This document shows, piece after piece, positions 17,438 through 24,995 of a DNA stretch of 64,000 bases. Every line of letters begins with the position of its first letter. Positions within the stretch are counted from its first letter, which is position 1. A program made the translations under genes and the position numbers. The DNA comes from CAYRFE01 sp964423645 [NCBI: uncultured bacterium] (GTDB taxonomy: Bacteria > Macinerneyibacteriota > Macinerneyibacteria > Macinerneyibacteriales): positions 27,655-91,654 of the forward strand of contig CAYRFE010000014.1 of assembly GCA_964423645.1 (NCBI GenBank), written 5' to 3'. The notes below the pieces were generated by a model, which was not told the DNA's origin, ran no database searches, and saw only the letters and a program-made list of their open reading frames with translations.

Positions 17438-18598
17438 TTATCGGGCGATACGAAGGTCATCGTCAGTCGCAAATTCAGTATCCGGTCCGGCGGAAACGAT
17501 GTATTCGTCAACGATTTTTAACGGCGTGCCCCATCCGTCTTCGAGTGCTATATCTGAAAAAACGCTCGGCGAACACATGGAAGCGATTCGAAGTGATTCA
17601 ACGGTTTTACTGTATGCAGTATGTTGCATTGCGTCCTGATTTGCTATTGTTCCATAGGTGGTAAGTATGTGCCGCATTGTTGCAGGAAGGGGTGATAAAA
17701 AAATAAATAACAATAGGAGGAGCATAAGAGTCAAGGAAAACACTTCAACAAAAAACGAACTGAAGCGTGTACGTTTTGTCGTGAGAAAGCTCGCCGTGTT
17801 ATCGATTGATGTCGGTATTTGCGAAAAACTTGTTGATTCGATAAGCGGTTTTTTTTCTTGCGTTGATGCGGGATTATTCAAAATTTTAATAAAATGACGG
17901 TTTATCAACGAAACCAATAGTTTAAGCGTCATCAATTTGCCGTTATGAATATTTGCATCGAGTATAACATGAAATGGAGTTGGTGTAGCCAACTGTGCGA
18001 TCAACGGTTTTTCATGATCGTTGGGTTGTGCCATTTCTAATAACTCATTGTCACGAACGATCACTGATTCAAGAGACGGGACCTCATCTTTTATTTCCTG
18101 CCATTCCTTTTGGATGAGATAATAACGGTTCACAAGCTCAGCATTTGTTATGTTAAGATCGATGACGGGATCATCGGGGATATGAGCGTGTGTATTGAAG
18201 AAATAACTTCCTTCTGTGCACATTGCGATCGAGAGCATGATATCCTCAATTTGGCGATGGAGCATCCGTGTGATATCTTGTTGAGTCGCGTGACGATTCG
18301 AGAGTATAATTTCACCGAAGGGGCGAGATGTTGCATCTTTTTCCGCAAGGCATTTCGCAAGTTCTTCTTTGGTCATAATACCGCTTCGATAAAGGATCGT
18401 TCCCAGCATTTTTCCCGGATTATTTGACTTATCATGCACAAACGAAACAGCACCATTTACAAATATAAAACTATAGACATCATTTGATTGAGCCGGTCGA
18501 ATGTCAAGGCTTCCTGTCATATCAAATAATGAAATATTATCAATCATTTTTCGAAAATCCATTTGCTCTAAGCGTCCCTGCGTTGCAAAATCAGCCAT
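17438..18598 (-). CDS. PATAN/DUF4388 protein fused to a pseudopilin-like C-terminal domain
   Basis: The 386-residue product starts with a DUF4388 (PATAN)-type region (about 10-155) that includes TGSLDI, the VNGAVSFVHD strand and a two-helix repeat with LGTILYRSGIMTKEELAKCLAE and GEIILSNRHATQQDI. A linker is followed by one membrane segment (about 283-303) and a short extracytoplasmic domain ending DGWGTPLKI...YIVSAGPDTEFATDDDL. That ending matches the calcium-binding end of type II secretion major pseudopilins (GspG). DUF4388 proteins occur in signalling and gliding systems. The gene overlaps the upstream TPR gene by 8 bp. Function unknown; a sensor linking cytoplasm to a pilus-like outside domain is only a guess. 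Confidence 0.75.
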   Translation of the reverse strand: MADFATQGRLEQMDFRKMIDNISLFDMTGSLDIRPAQSNDVYSFIFVNGAVSFVHDKSNNPGKMLGTILYRSGIMTKEELAKCLAEKDATSRPFGEIILSNRHATQQDITRMLHRQIEDIMLSIAMCTEGSYFFNTHAHIPDDPVIDLNITNAELVNRYYLIQKEWQEIKDEVPSLESVIVRDNELLEMAQPNDHEKPLIAQLATPTPFHVILDANIHNGKLMTLKLLVSLINRHFIKILNNPASTQEKKPLIESTSFSQIPTSIDNTASFLTTKRTRFSSFFVEVFSLTLMLLLLLFIFLSPLPATMRHILTTYGTIANQDAMQHTAYSKTVESLRIASMCSPSVFSDIALEDGWGTPLKIVDEYIVSAGPDTEFATDDDLRIAR

Positions 18599-20252
18599 TT
18601 TTTCTCCGAATTAAATGTATGTAGATAAGAATCGACCAGAGAATCGTAATTCCTTGTAACCAAAAAAAGAGGGGAAGTAACGATTGAAGCACCATATCAT
18701 CGATAATGGAAGGAAAAAATATAAACTGACTCCCGAAGTGCGGCAGTGCTAATCCTATCGAAAGCATCATAAAAATTATTCCCTTTGCAAGATGGCCGTT
18801 ATATAAAAAACCGGATCCGGGAAGAATAATTTGAAGAATACTTGCTTTGACACATGCAAAAAACAGAGACCGTTTTCTGTTCGCATTAATATCTGCCGAA
18901 TATGAATTTTGAGAGACCATTACACTGCAATCCGGGCAGAGAGTGTTATTCATATATGTCGTACGCGCAGAAGATGGATAAAGTGGCACATCGCAGGAAA
19001 AACAGTGAGTATACGCCCGAAAATTTGAATTGAACCGTGCAAATAACAGTCCGACAAGGAGTAGCATAAGCGGAAATGTTGTGAGTATGATCATCGTTGT
19101 TGTTGAAAACAAGACATCAATACCGGACATCGCGAACATTGCATAGGTATGATGTTTCCAGACATGCGAGCGTGAAATTTCAGCATCAAAGAGCGTAATA
19201 CTGGTTTGGCTATTGTCAGGAAGTGTAATGTTTTGAGAATGAGCGGTAATAAGGGCTTTTTTATAAAAGTTATTAAAAAGATCATCATCTCCGCGAAATA
19301 AATACCATTGCGACATATTGTATAGCGCATAGGGGTTTTCCGGCGAAATTTTTATTGCTTTCTCATATGCGGTAAATGCATTTTTGATATCACCTTGTAC
19401 AAAGTAAATATTACCGATGTTAGTATATGCAACCTCGGGAAAATACTCGGAGAGAGCCATTTCATTATAATACGAAAGAGCCATCGGATATCCGTTCGGG
19501 TCTTTGTATAAAGAGCTTGCTCCCTTGTAATATTTCGCGAGAAGATATTTCAGAAGGTATGATTCTGGGAGTTCGGCGGTCAGCTCCTTGAGCTCGTCTC
19601 GAACAATATAATCAATTTGGAAATTATCATACATATGTAATTGAGTAATTAAGGCAGGTTTGTGTATATATGCATAAAATTGAGGAAAAAGCGAAACAAT
19701 TGTCAACGGAAGTGCTGAGAGTGTGGTGAGTACAAGAATAAGAATGATCTCTTTTTTTTTCAGGATTCCTTGTATGCAAATAAAAAAGAAAATCCACCCC
19801 CCTGAAATAAAAAATATAAATACTCCCAATGACATAAGGATCTTTACAAGAAATGATCGTTCTGACTCATAAAATGTATGGAATTTTTTAAATAGGACAG
19901 ATTTGTGAAAGCGAAGTGAAAATAGAATAACGGACGCATACAAGGCGATTATTGATATCCACATGAGCAGGAGAATGCTGTTTGTGATCGATGTATAGCG
20001 GTAATAGAGTGAATGTGTGTATTCTCTTAATCCGTTTATGAGATCATTGAGACCATTTTTAAAATCGTGTTCATGATTAATGCGATACATACCTCGAGAT
20101 AAATAAAAAGCCGGTGTCGGCTTTTGTATGTCATACGTCGGAGGTTTTATCCCGTTGAGATAATGTACGGTAGAGATATCCTCAACCGTTTGCGAGTGCA
20201 CGTGCAGAAAAATGCCAAAAACAACAAAGAAAAGAAAAAAAATCTTTCGCAT
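18591..20252 (-). CDS. Polytopic membrane protein with TPR repeats and zinc-ribbon
   Basis: The 553-residue product has a signal peptide, about four membrane segments in the first 210 residues, TPR-like repeats at about 230-330 (YTNIGNIYFVQGDIKNAFTAYEKAIKISPENPYA is a good match), another membrane segment near 385, a CX2C...CX2C zinc-ribbon (CFSCDVPLYP...CPDCS, about 420-450) and a C-terminal hydrophobic region. I do not know the family by name. The start is fixed by a promoter whose -10 ends six bases before the ATG. Coupled by 8 bp to the PATAN-pseudopilin gene, so the two probably work in one membrane complex. Confidence 0.75.
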   Translation of the reverse strand: MRKIFFLFFVVFGIFLHVHSQTVEDISTVHYLNGIKPPTYDIQKPTPAFYLSRGMYRINHEHDFKNGLNDLINGLREYTHSLYYRYTSITNSILLLMWISIIALYASVILFSLRFHKSVLFKKFHTFYESERSFLVKILMSLGVFIFFISGGWIFFFICIQGILKKKEIILILVLTTLSALPLTIVSLFPQFYAYIHKPALITQLHMYDNFQIDYIVRDELKELTAELPESYLLKYLLAKYYKGASSLYKDPNGYPMALSYYNEMALSEYFPEVAYTNIGNIYFVQGDIKNAFTAYEKAIKISPENPYALYNMSQWYLFRGDDDLFNNFYKKALITAHSQNITLPDNSQTSITLFDAEISRSHVWKHHTYAMFAMSGIDVLFSTTTMIILTTFPLMLLLVGLLFARFNSNFRAYTHCFSCDVPLYPSSARTTYMNNTLCPDCSVMVSQNSYSADINANRKRSLFFACVKASILQIILPGSGFLYNGHLAKGIIFMMLSIGLALPHFGSQFIFFPSIIDDMVLQSLLPLFFWLQGITILWSILIYIHLIRRKNG

Positions 20253-20258
20253 GACCGA

Positions 20259-20287
20259 ATTATACGAGCATGCATATCAAATAGCAA
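20259..20287 (-). promoter_or_regulatory. Leaderless-type promoter of the TPR membrane gene
   Basis: On the minus strand TTGCTA, 17 bp, TATAAT, then only TCGGTC before ATG. Transcription would start at or within a base or two of the start codon. Confidence 0.7.
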
Positions 20288-20400
20288 GGAAAAAAGCATA
20301 ATAACGCATACAATCCAACGTAAGCACGAATTGCAATACTTAATGATTTATAGTACCGACCTTCAACTAATTCGCAATGCGAAATGAATAATACGGCGTG

Positions 20401-20430
20401 ACACCGCCTGTATATCACGTCGGGCGGTGT
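20401..20430 (-). terminator. Possible terminator hairpin after nifU
   Basis: ACACCGCC and GGCGGTGT form an 8-bp stem with a 14-nt loop 33 bp beyond the nifU stop. A T-tract is missing, so the call is weak. Confidence 0.35.
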
Positions 20431-20462
20431 GTGTTGAATGAATGTATTGGTTATTGCGGTAT

Positions 20463-21428
20463 TCACATCGGAATGACGCGAATCAGCGGATCGATTTCCT
20501 TTTGCAGAATATTTTCTATCATTGTAAGTGTCGTTGTTGTGCTGCTTACGCATCCTTTACACGCACCTGCATAGTTGATATAAACCGTTATGTGATCGTC
20601 AACATGGGCGATATCGGCAATTTCAAGACTCCCGCCATCACGCGCAAGAATAGGGCGCACATGGGTGTCGAGAATTTTCTCACACAGACGTGCTTGTTGA
20701 ACGGCGGTCAATTCATGAAAGGATTTTGCGGCGGGTTGAGCTGCGGCCTTTTCTTTTTCCATTTCAGTGCGTGTCTGTTCAAGAATATCAACTAAATAGA
20801 TATTTTTTTTCTCATGACCGCCCGGGCGTATGCACGATTTGCAATATGCTCCCGCTTTCGTATAGTGCGTAATTTCCTCGACGGTTTTCAAATCATTGAT
20901 CCGGATTGCATCTTGGATCGTTTGTAAAGAAACGCGAGCACATTCACAAACGATATTTTCCCGCTCCATTGTTTTAACGTCAACACCTTTATACAAAGCA
21001 ACTGCTAATTTGATAACATCATAGGCCATTACACTGCAATGCATTTTTTGCGGTGGTATCGCAGGTATCTCATCACTGTCGCGTAACGCTTTCTCGACTT
21101 CGATATTGGTGATGGACATTGCTTCATCAATGGTTTTCCCGATGCACAATTCAGCCATAATATCACTTGAAGCGATTGCTGTACCGCACCCGAAGCTTTT
21201 AAAGCGGGCATCGATTATTGTATGAGTATTCGGATTGACAGCCCAAAATAATTGAACGGCATCGCCGCATGCTTCGGCTCCCCAATCAGCCACGATTAGT
21301 TTTGCATTCATGGTGTGAGCTTGTTCTTCGGTGATCTCACCGCGATATTGTGGATTATTCATTCGTTCAGCCACTTTATTGGAATAATGCTCCCACAGTG
21401 ACCCGCCTATAAGATCATTTTTACCCAT
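20463..21428 (-). CDS. nifU: Full-length NifU Fe-S cluster scaffold
   Basis: The 321-residue protein has all three NifU modules: an IscU-like scaffold with Cys54, Cys81 and Cys131 (EACGD, SFGCGTA, MHCSV), a central [2Fe-2S] ferredoxin-like/Bfd part with CEC at 161-163 and CKSC at 196-199, and a C-terminal Nfu domain with CKGC at 290-293. All cluster ligands are intact. It assembles Fe-S clusters with sulfur from NifS, encoded 13 bp upstream in the same operon. No nitrogenase gene is in the window, and NifU-NifS pairs serve as the general Fe-S system in many anaerobes. AAGGAGT-like site precedes the ATG. Confidence 0.95.
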   Translation of the reverse strand: MGKNDLIGGSLWEHYSNKVAERMNNPQYRGEITEEQAHTMNAKLIVADWGAEACGDAVQLFWAVNPNTHTIIDARFKSFGCGTAIASSDIMAELCIGKTIDEAMSITNIEVEKALRDSDEIPAIPPQKMHCSVMAYDVIKLAVALYKGVDVKTMERENIVCECARVSLQTIQDAIRINDLKTVEEITHYTKAGAYCKSCIRPGGHEKKNIYLVDILEQTRTEMEKEKAAAQPAAKSFHELTAVQQARLCEKILDTHVRPILARDGGSLEIADIAHVDDHITVYINYAGACKGCVSSTTTTLTMIENILQKEIDPLIRVIPM

Positions 21429-21441
21429 ACGGATACTCCTT

Positions 21442-22620
21442 TCACGACTTCCTTTGGTGATATGAAGAAGATATATTTCTCAAACGTTCGACCGATTTGT
21501 TGAGAATGCGGATAGTAGATTCTATTTCATGTTGGGTGGTAAAACGCGACAAACTAAAGCGTATACCTGTATGAGCCAATTCTTTGTCTAATTTCATTGC
21601 AGTGAAAGTGGGGTTTTCTTCAAGTGATTCGGACGCACACGCGCTTCCGGTTGAAGCAGCGATTCCGTATTGATTGAGGTCCCACAGAAGCGCTTCTCCC
21701 TCTATACCGCGAAAACTTGCAAGGATAGTATTAGGAGTTCGCAGTGTTTTTTTACCGACTACCAAGGTGTCGGGAAGCGCAAGAATCGCATCCTCCAGAA
21801 GGTCACGTAAGCGGCGTACCTCTTGTTCTTCATACGTCAAACTGTGTACCGCCAGTTCCATTGCAAGGCCCATACCCACTGAACCCGACACATTTACGGT
21901 GCCTGCACGTTTTCCGCCCATTTGTTCGCCCCCGTGAAGAAGCGGTGTGAATGAGAGTCCTTGGCGAACATATAAACCGCCGACTCCTTTTGGACCGTGG
22001 AATTTGTGCGCGCTGAATGTAAGGAAATCTACAGGGACATCTTTGACCGATACCGGAACTTTTCCGATCGCTTGTACTGCATCGGTATGAAACAGAGCGC
22101 CGTTATTTTTGGTGATTTCAGCGAGTTGCTTTACCGGAAAGAGGAGACCTGTTTCATTATTTGCCCACATGATTGATACCAACGCGGTTTTATCAGGATG
22201 TATATGTGCCGCAAGTATTGCTTCATCAACAATGCCCTCTTCATTCACAGGAAGGTAAATGACCTCAACTCCAAGACCTTCGAGAAATTGACACGTATTG
22301 CGTATACACGGATGCTCGACCTGTGTGGTAATAATCTGTGTGCGAGGACCTTTCATAATGTAATCATAGTAGACAGATTTTAAAACAGTATTATTCCCTT
22401 CGGTCGCACAGCCATTGACAAGTATGTCGTCATCGTCATCTGCATGAATACCTGTATACAATCGGTCCATAGCAATATGTAAATGTGATCTGGCTTCAGA
22501 ACCGAATGTATGAAGGGAATTCGGATTCCCGTACATATCGAGGATAAACGGATCCATTGCATCGCGCACACGCGGATCAACCATTGTTGTCGCGTTATTG
22601 TCGAGGTAAATGCGTTCCAT
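21442..22620 (-). CDS. nifS: Cysteine desulfurase, NifS/IscS type
   Basis: The 392-residue PLP enzyme takes sulfur from cysteine and leaves alanine. The PLP lysine is Lys206 in SAHKFHGPKG, and the persulfide cysteine is Cys328 in STGSACAS, on the short loop of group I desulfurases. The N-terminal YLDNNATT is typical. AAGGAG lies seven bases before the ATG. It is the promoter-proximal gene of nifS-nifU and could also feed sulfur to MnmA. Confidence 0.95.
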   Translation of the reverse strand: MERIYLDNNATTMVDPRVRDAMDPFILDMYGNPNSLHTFGSEARSHLHIAMDRLYTGIHADDDDDILVNGCATEGNNTVLKSVYYDYIMKGPRTQIITTQVEHPCIRNTCQFLEGLGVEVIYLPVNEEGIVDEAILAAHIHPDKTALVSIMWANNETGLLFPVKQLAEITKNNGALFHTDAVQAIGKVPVSVKDVPVDFLTFSAHKFHGPKGVGGLYVRQGLSFTPLLHGGEQMGGKRAGTVNVSGSVGMGLAMELAVHSLTYEEQEVRRLRDLLEDAILALPDTLVVGKKTLRTPNTILASFRGIEGEALLWDLNQYGIAASTGSACASESLEENPTFTAMKLDKELAHTGIRFSLSRFTTQHEIESTIRILNKSVERLRNISSSYHQRKS

Positions 22621-22639
22621 GGCATCTCCTTTTTTGAAC

Positions 22640-22667
22640 AGTATATAGATGAGGCGTTAAAAATCAA
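22640..22667 (-). promoter_or_regulatory. Promoter of nifS-nifU
   Basis: Minus-strand TTGATT, 16 bp, TATACT, followed by a 20-nt leader with AAGGAG. No IscR- or NifA-type operator is recognisable. Confidence 0.6.
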
Positions 22668-22690
22668 GCGCAATCGTTTGAATAGTCATA

Positions 22691-23404
22691 CTAACGGATG
22701 GGAACAGTTTTAATTGTAAATGATTTTTCGTTGGGAGAAAATGAGGTGACGGTGTGATTTTCAAGCAATGTCCAGGTGTAATCTCCGAAAGGATCGGTGC
22801 TGACCATGAGGAGGTCATTCTGTAATGAATAGTAGAGTGTGTAATAATCTTCTTCAACGCAACAGGTGCGAATACAATACATGGTTGCGTCATGTAAAAT
22901 TATGGCATTAGCGGACGTGTAGTTACTGCTTTTGTGATAAATAGTGGTGCTTACATGGTACACAGCGTCATGAAAAGACCGGCAATCGTCGGCAGATCGA
23001 GCAATCGCGTCCGCAATTATTCGCGAGTCACAGACATCTTTTGTGCCGGTGAAGGCTGAAAACAACTCTTGTGCATCATAGATAGTTCCGTTATGCATAA
23101 AAAGAAACGGACCATGTCGAGTATTTTCAATAAAAGGGTGTACATTCTCGATTGTTTTTGCGCCGAAACTACTTTTTCGTGCATGCATTACGGCAGCGGT
23201 GGACGTGACTGCATCCAGTGTGGTATCATGTTGCCATATGGGCTCGATAGCCTTATGAATGATGAATTGCCGGTCATAGTAGGCAATTCCATAGCCATCG
23301 GCATGTGGTGCGTGGGAGCTGAATTCAGCCATATGAGATAATGTATCAATATAACTACCTAATTGAAATGGTGTATGAGAAATTATTGCGAACATTCGGC
23401 ACAT
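22691..23404 (-). CDS. Class II glutamine amidotransferase (YafJ-like, GATase_4)
   Basis: The 237-residue product starts MCRMFA, so Cys2 becomes the N-terminal nucleophile after Met removal, as in Ntn-type glutaminases. Other family marks are HADGYGIAYY, HARKSSFGAK...VHPF and FMHNGTI. It should hydrolyse glutamine and transfer ammonia, or act as an amidase; the substrate is unknown and no synthetase domain is attached. The ATG at 23404 follows GAGGTTTAT, and starting earlier would bury the nucleophile, so the longer frame is rejected. Own promoter (TTGATG-17-TAGTAT) lies upstream on the minus strand. Confidence 0.9.
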   Translation of the reverse strand: MCRMFAIISHTPFQLGSYIDTLSHMAEFSSHAPHADGYGIAYYDRQFIIHKAIEPIWQHDTTLDAVTSTAAVMHARKSSFGAKTIENVHPFIENTRHGPFLFMHNGTIYDAQELFSAFTGTKDVCDSRIIADAIARSADDCRSFHDAVYHVSTTIYHKSSNYTSANAIILHDATMYCIRTCCVEEDYYTLYYSLQNDLLMVSTDPFGDYTWTLLENHTVTSFSPNEKSFTIKTVPIR

Positions 23405-23484
23405 ATAAACCTCCTGTGGAGGGATGATACTATCATAGATTTTTTCACACATCAATAATTGCGTTAATCTTATCGGTCTTCGGA

Positions 23485-23513
23485 TTGACTTTTTATCCAT
23501 GCTGTAGTATAGT
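23485..23513 (+). promoter_or_regulatory. Promoter of plsX
   Basis: TTGACT, 17 bp, TATAGT, 19 bp before the ATG at 23533 with GAGGTGG as ribosome site. Confidence 0.75.
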
Positions 23514-23532
23514 GATTGGCGAGGTGGTGTAT

Positions 23533-24558
23533 ATGAAGACGATAATTCTTGATGCGATGGGGACGGATGCACGCCCGAATGCAGAAATTCTTGGTGCGTA
23601 TCAGGCGCTTAAAAATAATCCCAATATCATATTAAAAATGGTGGGAAAGCGTGCATTACTTGAAAAAAAACTCAAGCATTTTGAATATGATCCGGAGCGA
23701 CTTATCATTGTTGATGCCACCGATGAGGTCGAAATGTCTGAGACGCCGACAAAAGCCTTGAAAGAAAAGAAAAATTCCTCGATGGCGGTCGGTATGCGGA
23801 TGTTACGTCAAAACGAAGGCGATGCTTTCATCAGTGCCGGTAATACAGGTGCGGTAATGGCATATGCTCTTGTCGAGATCGGACGAATTCAAAGTATTCA
23901 GCGTCCCGCAATCGCGACAATCATTCCCACGCCTTACGGCCATACTATCTTAACCGATTCAGGGGCGAATGCAGATTGTAAACCGATACATTTGCTTCAT
24001 TTTGCAATAATGGCGGATGTTTATGCGCGGCTTGTATTCAATAAAGAAAAACCTCGAATCGGATTATTGAGTAATGGCGAAGAAAAAGAAAAAGGTAACG
24101 AACTGACGAAACAAGCTAATAAATTGATCAGCGATACGCCGTTTTTAAATTTCGTCGGTAATGTTGAAGGGCGCGATATTCTCAGCGGTGAAGTTGATGT
24201 TGTCGTATGCGACGGATTTACCGGGAATATTGTTTTAAAAGCTGTTGAGAGTTTATTCAAATTCATTTTTAAATTATTTAAATCCGAAGTGTCTCGTCAT
24301 ATTCTTGCGAAGATCGGTGTTTTATTTCTTATGCCGTCGATTAAACGGATATTGAAAAAAACCGATTATGCTGAATTTGGCGGTGCACCGCTTCTCGGTG
24401 TAAAAAAACCTGTCATGATCTGTCATGGAAGTTCGAATGAAAAAGCGATAAAAAATGCCATTTTATATACCTATAAATACCTTTGTAATGATGTCACGGC
24501 AGAGCTTACCAAGGAATTGAAGAAATTCAAAACATTACATATCAACGAAGAAGAATAA
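23533..24558 (+). CDS. plsX: Acyl-ACP:phosphate acyltransferase PlsX
   Basis: PlsX makes acyl-phosphate from acyl-ACP for the first acylation of glycerol-3-phosphate. The 341 residues carry the family start ILDAMGTDARPNAEI, the SAGNTGAVMA and DSGANADCKP segments, EGRDILSGEVDVVVCDGFTGNIVLK, and a late FGGAPLLGVKKPVMICHGSS. Length is normal. In many genomes plsX sits between rpmF and fabH; here it stands alone with its own promoter and a repeat behind it. Confidence 0.95.
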   Translation: MKTIILDAMGTDARPNAEILGAYQALKNNPNIILKMVGKRALLEKKLKHFEYDPERLIIVDATDEVEMSETPTKALKEKKNSSMAVGMRMLRQNEGDAFISAGNTGAVMAYALVEIGRIQSIQRPAIATIIPTPYGHTILTDSGANADCKPIHLLHFAIMADVYARLVFNKEKPRIGLLSNGEEKEKGNELTKQANKLISDTPFLNFVGNVEGRDILSGEVDVVVCDGFTGNIVLKAVESLFKFIFKLFKSEVSRHILAKIGVLFLMPSIKRILKKTDYAEFGGAPLLGVKKPVMICHGSSNEKAIKNAILYTYKYLCNDVTAELTKELKKFKTLHINEEE

Positions 24559-24715
24559 AGGCGCATGTTCGGTCATTCCAAGAAGTGACCGATCATGCTT
24601 ACAGGAGTATGGATATTTTTAAATAAGAATAATCAAGATTGTCCGGCACCGAAAGTTATACCCGGCATATTATCGTGCATATGTATCATTTAAATACAAA
24701 AATACAGTAGATGTT

Positions 24716-24804
24716 TAACTTGTTATATAGTGGGGATTTCGTCCCCACACCCCGGTTCTCAAGCTGTCATGAAACGAGAGATTTTGAATTTTGCAAAGGT
24801 CTTT
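24716..24804 (+). repeat. 5'-truncated type A repeat
   Basis: Only the right half is present: TTGTTATATAGTGGGGA, the hairpin GTGGGGATTTCGTCCCCAC and the end AATTTTGCAAAGGTCT. Confidence 0.75.
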
Positions 24805-24944
24805 AACGTGTATTTCCCGCCCTTCTCCTACAATTTCCGCATACCATGTTGTACAAGCAGCCAAGAATTAGACTTTATTGAATTTCCCAAAATTCTCGTA
24901 TCCTATATTTAGTGTTTAACAGCTTTTGTGTGTGCGTATGTTTT

Positions 24945-24972
24945 AAAAAAAAGGCAGGAATATGACCTGCCT
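24945..24972 (-). terminator. Rho-independent terminator of the S9 peptidase gene
   Basis: Minus strand AGGCAGG, 7-nt loop, CCTGCCT followed by eight T. Confidence 0.9.
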
Positions 24973-24995
24973 GTTACGAAGTAGTATTTGAGATA

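Larger units (their letters stand above)
24559..24995. other. Gene-free interval between convergent plsX and S9 peptidase genes
   Basis: Holds an imperfect hairpin right after plsX (24563-24598, GCATG..CGGTCA and TGACCG..CATGC, no T-tract), a 5'-truncated type A repeat (24716-24804) and the minus-strand terminator at 24945-24972. The remaining A/T-rich DNA shows nothing assignable. Confidence 0.7.

Noticed and set aside
20463-22620. nifS and nifU as a sign of nitrogen fixation
   Set aside because: No nif structural or cofactor genes are present; NifU-NifS pairs commonly serve general Fe-S assembly in anaerobes.
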